From contig NC_134455.1 of assembly GCF_047948215.1 (NCBI RefSeq), positions 301,710,147-301,774,146 on the forward strand: a DNA stretch of 64,000 bases, written 5' to 3'. Below, piece by piece: positions 1-12,859 of this stretch; within the stretch, counting starts at the first letter, position 1, and each line of letters opens with the position of its first letter. Under the pieces are notes generated by a model, which saw only the letters and a program-made list of their open reading frames with translations, had not been told where the DNA came from and searched no databases. Position numbers and translations under genes: made by a program. Origin of the DNA: Lycorma delicatula. Lineage: Eukaryota > Arthropoda > Insecta > Hemiptera > Fulgoridae.

Positions 1-246
1 AGACAATTTGATGAAGTGGAGCAATTTCAGAGGTTTTTTATAAAGAGACTGTATGCTCTTTTTCTATACATTCAAAATAATTATGTATCTGTTTAGTGAC
101 TGATAAAAAATTAATATTTTTGGGGATTCATTTATTATAATTAATTTTAGAATTACACGATTAGTCTATGAAGATTGACTACTTACTGACATGATGAAGT
201 TACTTAAGGACTTTTCATTCTTCAGTTATCCATGTACGCTCACGCG

Positions 247-290
<44 letters not shown>

Positions 291-2890
291 GTTTTTTAAA
301 TATGTTACAGCAAGCGTAATAAAATTATTACTTAATTATTATTTAGAGTTATAATAAAAAAGGAGAATATTTTAAATATGTTTTTACGAATTAATATAAT
401 TTTCACACCTGATAATGTTCGTTTATTAATTTCTGACGACGTAAAGTGCTCATATTATCGTAATATAAATGCATTTAAGTAAAATATCTCTGAAGATTTC
501 ATTTATCCTTGATCTTCCGAAACGGAAGGTTTAGCATGTCAAGGATAAACGACACAGATTTAAATGCCCATGAAGATAAGTTCTAAAAAATACGAAAGTT
601 TATTCCGTAAAGAAGAAAAATACCCATTATTAAAAAAATATATTTCTACGAGTGGTGACAGTATATGTAATTGATTCTTTCCCAAAAAATGAGATACATT
701 AATCTGTTCTTTTGATGTATGTTTTCCAGTCTTTCTATGAGTATGACGCTTGGAATAAATCTGATATATAATTAGCATAAATCAGTTTAATTCCTTTCTT
801 CGGCAGTAATGATTTTATAATCGTTGGTGAGCATAGTGAAGCTGGTGCTTTTAAGACTGAATATTTCCTTTAGCTCAAAATGCTGTGTATGCTGATATGC
901 ATCAATATATTTGACTTATTGAAGAAACAAAAGCAATTACATCATTATTGATTTTCTTTAATAAGGCTAATATGGAATGTTTTTATTCTTGCTAATGATT
1001 GTGCCATCTTCGTGACTGATGCTTGGTAACCGCCAACCGGTTGATGTGGCTCCAAGCAAAATTAAAAAAAAAGCGAAAAACCGTGTGTTTTCTCTGTAAA
1101 TAAACCGTCGTTTTTTCGAGCGTCTAACGTGTTGTAAATTTCTTATTGATTTAAAAAAAGATTTCATAAAGGTAATAGTTTTTTTGAAAAATCTTTATAA
1201 GTCATTAAATTTTATACACTATGAATATCTATTCCGTAATTAGTAACTCCTGTGTTGTCACCAAGCATTAGTAATTACAAAGATGTTATCTAAATAATTG
1301 TAATAATTGATGAATTATTTGATCAAATATTACTTGATGAAAATCCATTTTGACAAAAGAAAACGAGCAAATATACATATTTGTTCATTTTAAATAATTG
1401 TAGCTCAAATAATGTAGGATTACCCGTCACCTAAAAACTACCTACGTATCTCTCTCCGGAACTTTGGTGCAATATGGAAGAAAAAAGATACTTATCAGAC
1501 CGAGTTAAATTAATTGTATCACTAACTGTTTAGTTTATGTTAATTTATATTCATATTTATATGTTAATTATTTATAATTCAGCTTTTTAACGTTTACGGT
1601 ATGAAATTTACACCTTTGGAAAAGTAAAATTACTTCCAAAACTACAAAATTTAATTTTTCCGTGTTACGTCATCCACTGGGTGGTAACTTCAATTATTCT
1701 TGCTGTAAACGAATTTGAATTTAGTCTTGTAACGTCATTAAAATCGTTAAAGAATTCTTGAATAAAATTTTAGTTCTTATAATTTAGATTTATTGACAAA
1801 AATATGAATAGATCTTTAATTCTAATGAGCGGAATAGCGTACACTTCACATGAATCAAGATCTAGCAGTGTAATTGCTTTGAATATTAATACAGTTAGAA
1901 AGAGTATTATCATATTAAGCTGTTCATTCTAAGAGATACTTATGAAAAGGCTTAATTCAATAAGCAGTAAGATATTGAGCATCAAACTAAATCTGCTTTT
2001 ATATTTCGTTCAAATTAACTTGAAGAATAATATTAGAACTACGTAAAATGTTTTGAAGTGTGCTTAGCAAGTTTTATTATACGTATACCTCAGATTAATT
2101 GGATGAATTAATTTCTTTCTATTTTGTATTTTATCCGGACCAACGATAAACAAGTATAATAATCAGAACTTCGTCTTCTATAACTTACATAATAAGTAAA
2201 TAACAAACTATATTACTGATCAAACAAAGAACAACTACTCTAACCAAAACTTCGATTAGAATTAACTCCCTCTCAGTTAACAACATCCTCTTTTGATAAG
2301 GTATGAATTGAATGCATCTCAGTATCGTTACATTCATTCATTTATACGCGGTAATCTATTTAAAATAAGTGAATGCAAGCACTTATTCCTTAATTACTCT
2401 ATTAGAACCAATTTATAATTTAAATCTATCAAATATTTACAAGTAGATTATAATTACGTACACTTGAATTTTAAGAAATTTAACTAAATAACAAATTCGA
2501 CTTACGATGTAATTTTGTAAATTTTTATGGATAGAAAAAATAACAATAAATTTGTCTAGAAATTTATATACTGAAAATTTTCTGCAACACAATATAGTCC
2601 AAAAAATTTTTAAAATTACGATAAACTTTGGTAGGTAAGACAAATACTTAACTTATATATGCTTAACTAATAAATAATTGTACGAAAAACAGATTTATTT
2701 TTTAACTTAGAATATATTATCGTGTAATTGAGTAAGGTAATCTAATAAGAAGCGTCATGAAGTGGCAGATAAAAAAAGACTGGCAAGTTTTTTTTAGTTT
2801 TAGCGGGATTTATAGGCACCCTTGAAACTTAAATTTTGATACCAGAAATTTTATAGCCTTTAGAATCCGAGACAGCTCGAAAATTTCAAA
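1..2890. other. AT-rich DNA, no gene recognised
   Basis: No reading frame here has a recognisable family signature. The short open frames are what AT-rich random sequence gives. Apart from a (TG)n tract near 251-287 I see no transposon terminus, RNA gene or exon with good splice sites. A slightly less AT-rich patch near 1010-1130 encodes nothing I recognise. Confidence 0.6.
251..287. repeat. (TG)n microsatellite
   Basis: An uninterrupted TG dinucleotide run of about 18 units, preceded by a short imperfect CA/CG/CT stretch. It is a simple sequence repeat with no coding role visible. Confidence 0.95.
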
Positions 2891-3026
2891 ATCTTTTCGC
2901 TAATTGGGAGGTATTTGTGAAACTCAGGAAGTAAAATGCAAAGAGAACTGTCGCCGGAGAGTTTCAATTCACAATAGCTTCCGACCCAATGGCGAAACCC
3001 AAAATTTGGACCTTTCTCTAAATTTA

Positions 3027-3051
3027 ATTTACTGTACTTTGTACAGTAAAT
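3027..3051. repeat. Perfect short inverted repeat (11-bp arms)
   Basis: Left arm 3027-3037 (ATTTACTGTAC) is the exact reverse complement of right arm 3041-3051, with a TTT loop. No T-tract follows that would suggest a terminator-like signal, and no transposon ends are visible around it. It may be the core of an old inverted-repeat element. Confidence 0.7.
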
Positions 3052-3099
3052 ACCTACGACGAAATTTGACTCAAATGGGAAAATTTTACCGCCAAAAGA

Positions 3100-6000
3100 A
3101 TATCGACCGATGATTTATTTAAAATTTCAGTGTAAATTAAGGTGTAACCAAATTTTAAATTAACTAATATTTAGTTTAAAACAAAGGAAGATTAGTTCAA
3201 TTCGGATTATTTAGTCCTGATATGACGAGTTTTATTTCTAGTATAAGTCTAAAATGAACGTCTTTTATAGTGTTAAAGAAAGGGTAGATGAATATACAAA
3301 ATGTTCGTATATCAGTTGCTGGTTCTTTTCCGTGAGTATAACAACTGCGAATCAACTAGAAAACTTTTTGATAATTAGTAAATCATCTTCAAATGTAGAG
3401 TAAGGAAGTAATTTTGGTCACTAATAAATTAGACTGTATAGCCTTGTGTAAATAATCATTTGTAAATAAATAGTGTGTAAATATAAAAATACAATATGAA
3501 GTGTGTTTATAGATACCTGTACCTTGTTTTATTATTGTTAATTTTCTGTAATCACTAGGTCATGGTAAAGGTCCTCGGCAAGTGGTTCCCCTCAAATTTA
3601 CGTATTGTTCTAACTTAGGTAATGGGTCATGTTTATTCTTGAATCGTATCGTATTGTATTTACAGAAATGCCGAACGGAATATTGTGGTGAGAGGAAGAG
3701 TCGTAAGTTGTCATGGACACGCGGCAGGAGTACTGTATATTTGCACGAAGTGCAAATAACAAGAGTCACACAAATCTTGACGTTTACCTAGAGCGCTTGA
3801 ATAAATATGACACCTTTGGATATCCACCCGAGGTCCATACAGTGATAAGAGGTTTATTCGACTTAAAATTACAAATTGTGTGCAAAACGTTTATGCGACA
3901 TATTGAAAAATCGGTTTTAACATTATGCGAATTATTTTTAGTTACCAGAAACCAATTATTAGTATAACGAAAAGTAACTGAATGTAGATGAAAAGCTAGA
4001 TAAATACAAATCAAAAAAATTAGTTTATTTTTATATTTCACAATATATACTATGGTTTTTCTTTTTATTTTATAGAAATTTTTATTTTTACTGTTTTGTA
4101 ATATTCAAAACTATTTCCAAAATTAATCATAGGTTTTCAATAAGTTTATTTGGTTAAGTAAAACTGCATTTGTTTTGTATTTCGTTGAGCATTCTACTAA
4201 AATAATCACGCTTTAAATAATTTTATTTTTAATGTTCTATTTACTCTATCAAAAAAAAGAAAAAGTTTTATACTTCTAAATTTTATAATAAAAATGTTTT
4301 TTCAACCCTTATCAAGCAACATGTTTACGGTAAATGCTAATAAATAGTGAAAAAATGAATGCCAGTAAATTAGTTGGACACAAAACTAAGTGCAGTTTCA
4401 TTCACACTCACCAGCAATGAATTGTGTAGGTTTTGTTACTGTGTTCTCTTATCTAGACTATGAATCTGAACAAAATATTAGCCTATTTTTTCCCCTTTTA
4501 ACTATTTATAATTTAATTTATTAATTGTAGTGGACGTTGACCTCCTGGTATGTTTATACTTTCTCGTAGGGTGTTACCTTGTAAGCCGTAAAGAATACAA
4601 TGATTCCTCAGCTAAGCTTTAACATTAATCTTTCTATCTCTTTATTAGCCTTTAGTATATTTTAATCTTGATTATTGTACACAAATAAAATTTATGGACA
4701 TTTTTGTAAGCTTGTAACATTTTTTGAAAGATATCAGAAACTTACTTTTATGACTGCTTTTCAAGTAACAGATTTTTAGTCAGAGGCCTAATTTTGACAG
4801 ATTTAGTAAATTTGTAGTAAGTTAATTACAAACCGTCTTAGAAGACAAAAAAGCTGAGTATTGCTTTGGAGCTGCTACTGGAGTATAAGGTCGTGCAGGA
4901 GCCCATACGACTACTAAATTTGTGTCTATAACTGTTATAAGTTGTTAAATTTACCCTATAGTCGCTCTATAGTTGTTATTTAATATAAAATATTTCCTAC
5001 GCAAATATTGTGTTTAATATATAGCCATAAAAAGTGAAAATATAAATATACAAAATATATGCACTTAAATTACAAAAAATCTTGTGTGTACTTATGTACG
5101 CAAGTAAGAAGTTATACTTCTTTGGCGTGATTAAAAAAAGATTTTTTTTATGCATTCAAACAAATTTAAACTGAGTCAACCGATCGATATACGTTGTAAA
5201 CTATTGTTGTCATATAACAAAGTTCATCGAATATATTTCGGTTAGTTTAGTTCCCCATTAATTCTTCGGATGACGATTGAATAGGCACGAGGTTTATCAG
5301 CGGCTTATGATATGAAAAATATGATACAAATAGTTTTATTTTATAATAGTGTATTTTATCAAAAATGTTGTTTTTGGTAAATCTGATGTACATTATTTTC
5401 TCGTTATTAAAAAATATAACTTTACTCATAAAAAATAATGCTTACATAAATATAACCTCAAATCTTGATACACAATTTCACAAAAAGATAAATATAAGCT
5501 GCAATATAAATAAAGTTTTATGAATATGAACAATAATATTCACAATTTAAAATATCCGTGTTCAGAAATTCGTGTATATTAATACATATATAAACATATA
5601 TATTTATTACGGCTCAATATCTGTTATGTTTACAACACGTGCTAATCACTTAATTGCATTGAAGGACTGACTAAATTAGACACTACACGCATGTGGGTCC
5701 AAACTGATCCAACTGGGCCTGCGCAAATCTTCATGGTGTGTTACATCGGCGCGCGCAACTTCCGTAACTTGCTGAAAATACACTCTGATCAGTTTCTCCT
5801 AACGCGCCAAAAGAAGTATAACTTCAAAAATAAAATTAAAATAAAAAAATGTAAAAACAAGGGGAAAAAATAAATATTAGTGAGAAGTAAAAAAATTATA
5901 TAAAATACAGCAAAAATGAAGTAAGATAAAACTAATAGAAATATTAAACAAATGAAACAATTTTTTGTATGCGATATCGCCGGTAATCTTATTTACATAA

Positions 6001-7500
6001 TTAATACATCTATTATCAGTATGCCATGAATATCATCGGTTTCTCTTTTTTTTTATTAATTAATACAGGTTTTAAACATAAATCAAGTATTCATAAAAAA
6101 ATTTCAAACAATATTTCATGGTTTTTTTTTTTTTTTATGTCTCTAGGGTCTAGGAAATGATTACCTGCATAACTGTCAGCATGTTTTACTGTGTACAGTT
6201 AACCTCGTTTCACTGTTTACCCCATGACTAGTAACTTCCTACGAATTTAAAAAATGTCTAGGGAAATTAAAACGTTTAAAAATATGTGTGAGTTCGTACT
6301 TGCGTGTGTGCTTATTCGTTCGTTGGTTTATTTGGTTGTTTGTATAATAAAATTAATTTTAATGTAAAAGACACGCAAGACAATGACAAGAGCTAACATT
6401 CCACAAAATAAAATTTCCCCGTACGTATCGCATTTTCTTACAAAATATGCCTACATTACTGTACTTTTCCGGCTATTGAAAAGATCTTAAAATTTGGCCC
6501 TTCCTAAAAAATAAAATTAAACTTTTTTTTTTTTTATACTTCAACTTCTTATTTTTTTTTTTTATTTTTTAATCCAAAGAAAAATAATAATAATAATAAC
6601 GATTCAATAATTATCTGTTAAACCAATAAAAAGTTGTAAAACAATAAAGAAATTTCATGGTCGTAGGCGAGTAGGAACCTCCAACCGCTGTTGACTTATA
6701 AAGTAACATAGAGAGAATTACACACATGCGCGCGCGCGCACACAACACACAACACACACACATACACACAAATTTTCTTAACAAGATTTTAGTAATGTTT
6801 AATCAAAATTTCAGTATTGCTCATTTTAATACTATTGACCTCAAAATATCGAGAAACAAAAATGAGGAGATGTCAATCTCTACCAATGGTTTTTTTTTTA
6901 GGTTGTAAATGTTATACTATAGTTTAAAACCAAGAGCTTGCTGAAAATAGTGTAAATGTTTGTTTATTGAAAGGAAATTCAGTAATTTAGGCTACATAGA
7001 TACTGGAGAAATTATACAACGGTAAAGAAATTTGTTTATAAAAAAAAGAAAATTTAAACAGATTTAATATTCGTAAATGCAGTTCTTAATATCATCACTG
7101 TAATTATTATCAGCTATTCTTATAAAATTAGCATTCAAAAGAATTGTGCAGATACTGAATGACTTGTACAATTAAGGAAAAATTTTAATTAACAAACATA
7201 TGAAGCTTATTAAACATTGCAGCGGAGGTAATCAGAATAATTAACTAGTTGGTTAATTAGACAGTGCCTAATTGCTTTAGTTACCCTGAGAAAAAGTACA
7301 GTAATTAGACCTTTTATAACTGTTCTAATCTAAAAAATACTAAACTCCATATGGTTTTTTAAACAATGTTAAGACGTTAGTTTAGTATGATTGAATTGTT
7401 GAAACCATTATTTTTTTTTTTTTTTTTACTTTTGAAATTAGAATTCATGACATAAACTCTAATCTGGTGCGTAGGAATAAGATGTGGAATTGTTTTAACA
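3100..7500. other. AT-rich DNA, no gene recognised
   Basis: There is no recognisable coding or RNA gene. Small open frames at 3560-4041 (both strands) and 5691-5873 match no family I know. The stretch near 5690-5790 is richer in G+C than its surroundings and could be a fragment of an unknown repeat. A CG/CA-rich simple repeat lies at 6724-6770 and poly-T tracts lie at 6120-6137 and 6520-6560. Confidence 0.55.
6724..6770. repeat. (CG)n/(CA)n compound microsatellite
   Basis: A short (GC)n run grades into interrupted CA repeats (CACAACACAC type). It is a simple repeat only. Confidence 0.85.
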
Positions 7501-7524
7501 AAAGAAAAATGCAATGCTAGATTG

Positions 7525-7615
7525 AGAATCGACCTAGGACCCTCCAGGTAAAATGCAGAGACGCAACCATTATTTTAACGTAAACACTTCGCCACTGTGA
7601 TCGGCAAATTATGAT
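7525..7615 (-). repeat. Probable tRNA-derived SINE head, diverged
   Basis: On the minus strand the stretch carries a box-A-like motif near 7597-7606 (CAGTGGCG) and, about 60 bases on, a box-B-like motif near 7527-7540 (AGGTCGATTCTC). That spacing and order match the internal RNA polymerase III promoter of tRNA-derived SINEs. The layout resembles the SINE head near 12.8 kb. Diverged and without a clear tail; it could be an old tRNA pseudogene instead. Confidence 0.4.
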
Positions 7616-7639
7616 TGAGATGGTTTCAAGGAAATATTT

Positions 7640-9360
7640 TCTCTTTAAGTCAATTTTATGAAGTCAAGAAAAGTAATAAATGTTGGGAAAACATTCAAAA
7701 ATATTTCACGCTTGACGTTATAATTTAGATATTAAATCTTCCTTGGCCTGCCTCCTTTCACTCTTGCCAGTTTCCTTATTCTCGTTTGTTGAGGACTGAT
7801 GTTAGACGTAAATAAAAATTAGTATATAGTGTAATTTGAACATATTAACGAGATTTGATTAAATGTGTATTAAATTGTTAATTTTGGAGTGATTTTTTTT
7901 TGCAGTTTTACCATTTATTTTTCAACAAAAGTTTTGAGTCCCAATCAAAATAAAAATTTCTATGTCAAAAAATATGATTTTTTTTTAAACAAATAAACTA
8001 TTTTCTAATTAAAAGCAATATTTTTTTGTTTTAATTTCAATATTATTTAATTATTAATTATTAATTTTTAATTATTTATTATTAATTTCAATATTTTTTT
8101 GTTTAAAAAAATATTTGTCGTTAATGTTTTAATTATTTAAATTCACCATCGTCCAAAATAACATTTCAGTTATACACCAAAAAACATTTTTTTTTTACCA
8201 AAAAAATAAATCTTTTGAGTCAAAATCAACACACAATAGTTCTTTATTTACAATAAACCTGTTAATTGCAACTTTAAAAACCGATGAAACATTTCTAGTA
8301 AGAACCTTTTTAGCGCATTAACCATAGCTCTTCCAGTACTGCTCAATATTTTTGTCAGAATAATAGAACTTACATAATTAGTTACACTTTCTTTAAGAAG
8401 ATAAATTGGATTAAGATTTTGTTTTAACCAAGAATTGCACTCAGTAAAATTGTGAAGGATATTTTACGCTCACTGAATACTGAAAAAATTAACTGCAGAT
8501 ATATTACATAAATCGTGCTTCAGTCATTATCAAATAATGATTTTATAAGGGTAAAGATTACTGTAATATTTTAACCAATATTACACGGTACACATAGAAG
8601 TACATCCGTTACCCATTTCAACATGGAATTATAACTGAAAGATACATAATGTTAACAATCTCTCTAAGTTAAAGTTGTATAAAATATAACATTTATGATG
8701 CTATTCCTAATTAATTTTGAAATTTGTATATATTTTAATTTGTAATTTAGTCGGTTTGACGATATTCTCTATTCCTTTATATTTGACGTAAAACTTTTAA
8801 CTCAATTTTAATATTCAACATCCTCATTCTGAATTATGATATCACTTACATTACAATTTTTCTTTTCCCTTACGTTTTTCTACGCTGTATACATTCAACT
8901 AATACCAAATTAACTAAACCTAGATCTATCTACCTAGTTCTTTCTAAAGGATTCTACCACCACCTATTTAAGGCGGTGGTTTAACGAACCGCCAAAAACA
9001 TTCTTCTTAAAATATATAAATGAATATATACATATTACATATATATATAAAAGAATATGTGAATTATAACTGGAATACAGTTATAATTACTTAAGCTATA
9101 ATATAACCCAACACGGGTTGAAAAACCATAAATAATGACAAAAAACCCAACCTAGAAAAACCCTCCCTTTTGGGCTACTCAAAGACCAAATGGAAAGGTT
9201 TTAAACCATCCAAACAAGAAAACAATTCTTTGGCTAAATAATCTGTCCATTTTACAGATTATTCTGTTGCTTTTTTTACTTGTAGCATCAAATATCTCTT
9301 TGAGGATAGGCTGTGTTTTTCTGTCATAATCTTATTTTTCTTATTCCCGTGAGTGGTTTA
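7640..9360. other. AT-rich DNA, no gene recognised
   Basis: Long A/T-only stretches (for example 8030-8110) and no family-specific coding signal. Near 8947-8992 two short stems compete: ACCACC with GGTGGT, and GGCGGT with ACCGCC. These are too short to call functional. Confidence 0.55.
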
Positions 9361-9369
9361 TAATCAACA

Positions 9370-10360
9370 CCCAGCACAAATTACTGGAAATAAACTGATG
9401 AAAATTTGTATACACGTTCTTCTTACATTTTAAGTACGGTTTAAACCTAAGAATTGATTTTTGAAATTCGAGTTTAAAGGGTTAAAATCGAGTAACAATG
9501 AAATTTACTACTTCTTTTTTTTAATTTCTCTGTAACAAATGTAGATATCTACTTGTGTAGATTTTTGGTGTGTGTAATCTTCATGTGAATATCTAAAAAT
9601 CTATTTTTAAATTGTATAAATCCGAGTTTAAATAGTTAAAATGAGGTAACATTAGATGTTTAATTTTTGTAATTTCTCTGTAACATCCTCGTTACTGGTG
9701 GGTGTAATCTTCATGTAAATATTTTAATAGCAATTTCCAGATTTTTGAAATTCGACCTTGAAAGGGGTGAAGAAGATAAAAAAATTTCGAACAATGACTG
9801 CAAATTTTTTCCATTTCCGACTATTTTATCCGTGAGATTCTCTCGATTGAGCTTTCAATACTCTTCAGATAAATATCAAGAGCCATTTTCGGGTTTTTTT
9901 CATTTTAATTTTTTAAAGACTAAAAAACATAAATTGTTTATGTACATTTTTATCATTTTATGCTACCACTATTAAATCAGTCTTTATTAAATTTCTTAAC
10001 ATAGTGTTGGCAATTTGTGTTTATAATACTGATTATGTATTTCACAAGTGAAGCCAATTAGCGGGTCTTGTACCAACCAAACTGTTGCTCTAAAGAAATC
10101 ACAATAATGATAGTTTTATAAAGCGATCAGGCTTTAATTTTTATTTATCATTATTATCCTCACAAGCATGAGTTTAATGAACTTATGCTTTAATGAACTT
10201 ACACTGAGGAATCCAGGGGGCAGAGCCTCCTGGCTAGACGAGAAGGGCAAGCTAAACAAGTCCTGACCGGCTAAACATCTCCTGACCGCAAACCATCCCC
10301 AGGCGGGAAATGCAAGTAACCATATAGCCCTAGCGAAGCCACGACGGGGATGATAGTGTA
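9370..10360 (+). mobile_element. Helitron-like non-autonomous repeat, copy 1
   Basis: This stretch is homologous to 29435-30191. Shared blocks include the opening (GATGAAAATTTGTAT, near 9400 and 29456), an AAATTCGACCTT block near 9747 and 29809, and a G+C-richer tail with GCGAAGCC-type sequence just before the end. The tail stops at GATAGT here and at GCTAGT in the other copy. A G+C-rich tail ending in CTAGT followed by T is what Helitron 3' ends look like. Inside are two or three diverged sub-repeats of roughly 150 bases, each built around GTGTAATCTTCATG. No Rep/helicase gene is present. The 118-codon antisense open frame across the tail (10134-10490) is not credible as a gene. Confidence 0.5.
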
Positions 10361-10519
10361 TTATAGTTATATATGCAAGGTATTCACGAAGAATGAAACA
10401 AGTTCTATTGGTAAAAGTAAAGAAAATATTCTCATAAACGTAGGTTCGGGAACGCTTCGTTAGCGAATGTCGTTTGGCGAAAGATTTCAACCCTTCAGAA
10501 AAGATTTTATCCTGATTTC

Positions 10520-11940
10520 TGCGCCTTCGGTAAAATTAAACCAGCCTGTAATTCTTGGGACCCAAATTAAGAAGTTAATTTAGTTATTTTATATGAAATC
10601 TGACCTGAAAATTGAAAAATGATAGGTCCTTAACTGAATCATTAGCAGCTTTGAGAAATCTGCGATAAAAGACAAAAGATTGGGGTTGAAAAACATACTA
10701 TTTTATGTTTAGCTTAAGATAAGTAACTTTTTTAAATGGGTAATAAATACATAAAAATGTTAAATAAAGCTAATAGAAAATTTGATTTTGAGTTACATGG
10801 TATGATTAATATCTACAGGAACTAAATATATAATCGTAAGAATTTCGAAGTTTATTAAAAACCTAACATATCAAAATTTGGCAGATTTTAACGAAAACAT
10901 AACGAAATTTCCAGTATTACAAATTAAAAGATCTGAATATTTTTGATGCGGCATACGTAGAAATTTCAATTAATATCGAGTTTAAATAAAAGGAATGAAT
11001 ATCGAGTTTTAAGGAATGGCAATTATTTCGTGCATTATTACACAAGAAGCGAAGCGGGATAGTGAAGGACGTTTGATCGATCAAAGTAACAGAGGTCCAT
11101 AGGAATACTAATAGAGAAGATTGGGAAACAGGTATTGCAGTTTTCTATTGCATACAACCGTGAAGTGATTTTTAAGCGTAATTTGTTATGACTCGAACAC
11201 TAACATACGCTACCTGGGTTAAGATAAATATAAAAATATATAAAATATTAAGGGAAAACCCTTAATATTATATGAAATCTGGATGGGAAATCGTTGATGA
11301 TTGCCTACTCAGCACCAAAGAAGCAAAAATGTTGACTTCAAGACTCTTTGAATATTCTTTATAGCATTAGCGCAGGATTTTGTGCTGTATCCAGGACCGA
11401 ATTCAACGTCACAACTACCGTTTTTAACGTCTGATCCCAAAGTTTACAACTTCTCCATTTGTGAACGATTAACAATTATTGAAACAATTCAATTGGAGAA
11501 AAGTTAGGACATAAATTTTTTTTTATTCATTTGATTTTTCATATTTCTAAATGCTGTAATAATATTGGAAGCATTAACTTCCACACACTTCCAAAATTAT
11601 CCTAGGGATTCACGATTTTTCAGTTGATCATCTGAAGAGAGAGAGATTTTCAGTTGGTCATCTGACAAATCTCGAGCTACTGTCTCCATTATACAAAATA
11701 TTTGTTTATATATTCGATAGAGAATGTTTCTTCCTTAACAATGAACATAGAATAAAGCTGGGTTGACTGAGTTTTTGCCCTCCACAAGGCTTGTTTCCAG
11801 TCTCCTTTCATTAATCGCATTATTTCGAACGATCTTGTTTGTTTTCTCAAGAAGGGGGTTCATAATGAATGTAAAAGTAAATGAATGCTACCATCAACAA
11901 TCAATTTCGCCCAGTTCAGAACACTATGTCATCGTGAAGC
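10520..11940. other. No gene recognised; short direct repeat
   Basis: Mostly AT-rich sequence. Near 11617-11668 a segment of about 20 bases (GATTTTCAGTTGGTCATCTGA type) occurs twice, 30 bases apart. Part of 11340-11940 may be the upstream continuation of the LINE fragment that becomes recognisable from about 11950, but I cannot read a conserved frame there. Confidence 0.45.
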
Positions 11941-11949
11941 TCCTCATGC

Positions 11950-12140
11950 AGGAATAACCGTCGAGAGGAGGTTATTATTCGCGAATAGGGCATACTAGGC
12001 TCACTAATGGATATCTGACGACTCAAACAGATGCACCCGTTTGTGCTCGCTATGTCTGCCAACAAACTGTATACGACATCCTAGTAGATTATGTCTGCTA
12101 TGCGGCATTACGTCACAAGTTTAAACTAGGGCTAACATGC
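11950..12140 (+). pseudogene. LINE C-terminal fragment (RIGHTRLT motif), Jockey/CR1/I-like
   Basis: From 11982 the plus strand reads RIGHTRLTNGYL, the hallmark just before the C-terminal Cys/His region of many Jockey-, CR1- and I-type LINE polyproteins. It then continues APVCARYVC, then a degraded TVYDILVDYVCYAALR, which matches the usual pattern of a Cys pair followed by TVxHIL and an R. Upstream, a one-base frameshift separates REEVIIR (about 11951-11973) from the motif, and that segment also fits the family. Only the last 60 codons or so survive. The SINE that follows at 12147 may have been inserted into its 3' part. Confidence 0.75.
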
Positions 12141-12146
12141 GAAATA

Positions 12147-12433
12147 TTTTTTCCTGTTTAGCCTCCGGGAATCACCGTCAGGTATTACTTCAGAGGATGA
12201 ATGAGGATGTTATGTAAGAGTGTAAGTGATGTATAGTCTTCTATAGTCTCAGGTCGACCATTTCTGAGATGCGTGATTAATTGAAACCCAGCCACCAAAG
12301 AACACCGGTATCCACGATCTAGTATTCAAATCCGTAAAAAGTAACTATCTTTCCTAGGATTTCAACGTTAGAACTCCCCACTTCGAAATCAGCTGATTTG
12401 TGAAGACGCGTTCACCACTAGACCAACCGGTCT
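12147..12433 (-). mobile_element. tRNA-derived SINE, near full length
   Basis: Reading the minus strand from 12433, the element opens with GGTTGGTCTAGTGGTGAACG (box-A-like) and has a box-B-like GTTGAAATCCTA near 12356-12367. It then has a body (GATCGTGGATACCGGTGTTC, CAATTAATCACG) and ends CCCGGAGGCTAAACAG followed by A-rich sequence near 12150. The same family occurs at 22442, 24920, 41938, 42119 and 63040. It has no protein and would depend on a LINE for mobility. The head carries a striking fold-back with the next 18 bases. Confidence 0.8.
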
Positions 12434-12446
12434 AGTGGTGTACGCG
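12407..12446. repeat. 18-bp near-perfect fold-back at a SINE head
   Basis: The left arm 12407-12424 and right arm 12429-12446 are reverse complements with one mismatch in 18, separated by AACC. The left arm is the first part of the minus-strand SINE. The right arm repeats the same SINE head (GGTCTAGTGGTG) on the plus strand, so two SINE heads meet head to head, the second only about 20-30 bases long. Confidence 0.85.
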
Positions 12447-12699
12447 TGGATACTAGTGGTGGATTATAATAAATATGCTAGGAACAATGTAATGATATTA
12501 TTTAATGTCTTACGATTAGTAAAGACTGTGTGTGTGTGTGATCTTAATTCAAAAACTTGATTATTCATATAATTTTTAATATCTATCTATAAAATTTGGC
12601 GTATGCCGAATGGAATTTTTGTTCTTTTAGTAAAATTTTAATTATTGTATTTAACTGTGGTTTTATTTCGCTTTTAACATACGTCATGGGCTTCTTCCA

Positions 12700-12850
12700 T
12701 CTACGCTGTTTTTTTTTCAGCTTTTTTTTGAGATGACGGACATTGACTACTTTGGTGGTTTTACTGTGTGAGAATGGAAATTTGTAGCGTATGAAAAATG
12801 CCATGTCTGACCGGGACTTGAACCGGGGAAAGGCTGAGAATCATGCTATG
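12700..12850 (-). repeat. tRNA-like SINE head, second family
   Basis: On the minus strand the bases near 12810-12832 read CCCCGGTTCAAGTCCCGG. This contains an exact match to the tRNA box-B consensus GGTTCRANYCC inside a short self-pairing T-arm. It is followed by CAGACATGGCATTTTTCATACG, here split by the 20-base rule only in description, and an A-rich tail toward 12710. There is no cloverleaf upstream, so this is a SINE-type relic rather than a tRNA gene. Confidence 0.5.
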
Positions 12851-12859
12851 TTTTATATT

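Noticed and set aside
10134..10490. 118-codon minus-strand open frame
   Set aside because: It is antisense to the G+C-rich tail of a dispersed non-coding repeat and has no family signature.
12805..12835. tRNA gene suggested by a perfect box B
   Set aside because: Only the T-arm can be drawn; there is no acceptor stem, D-arm or anticodon arm, so it is a SINE-type relic.
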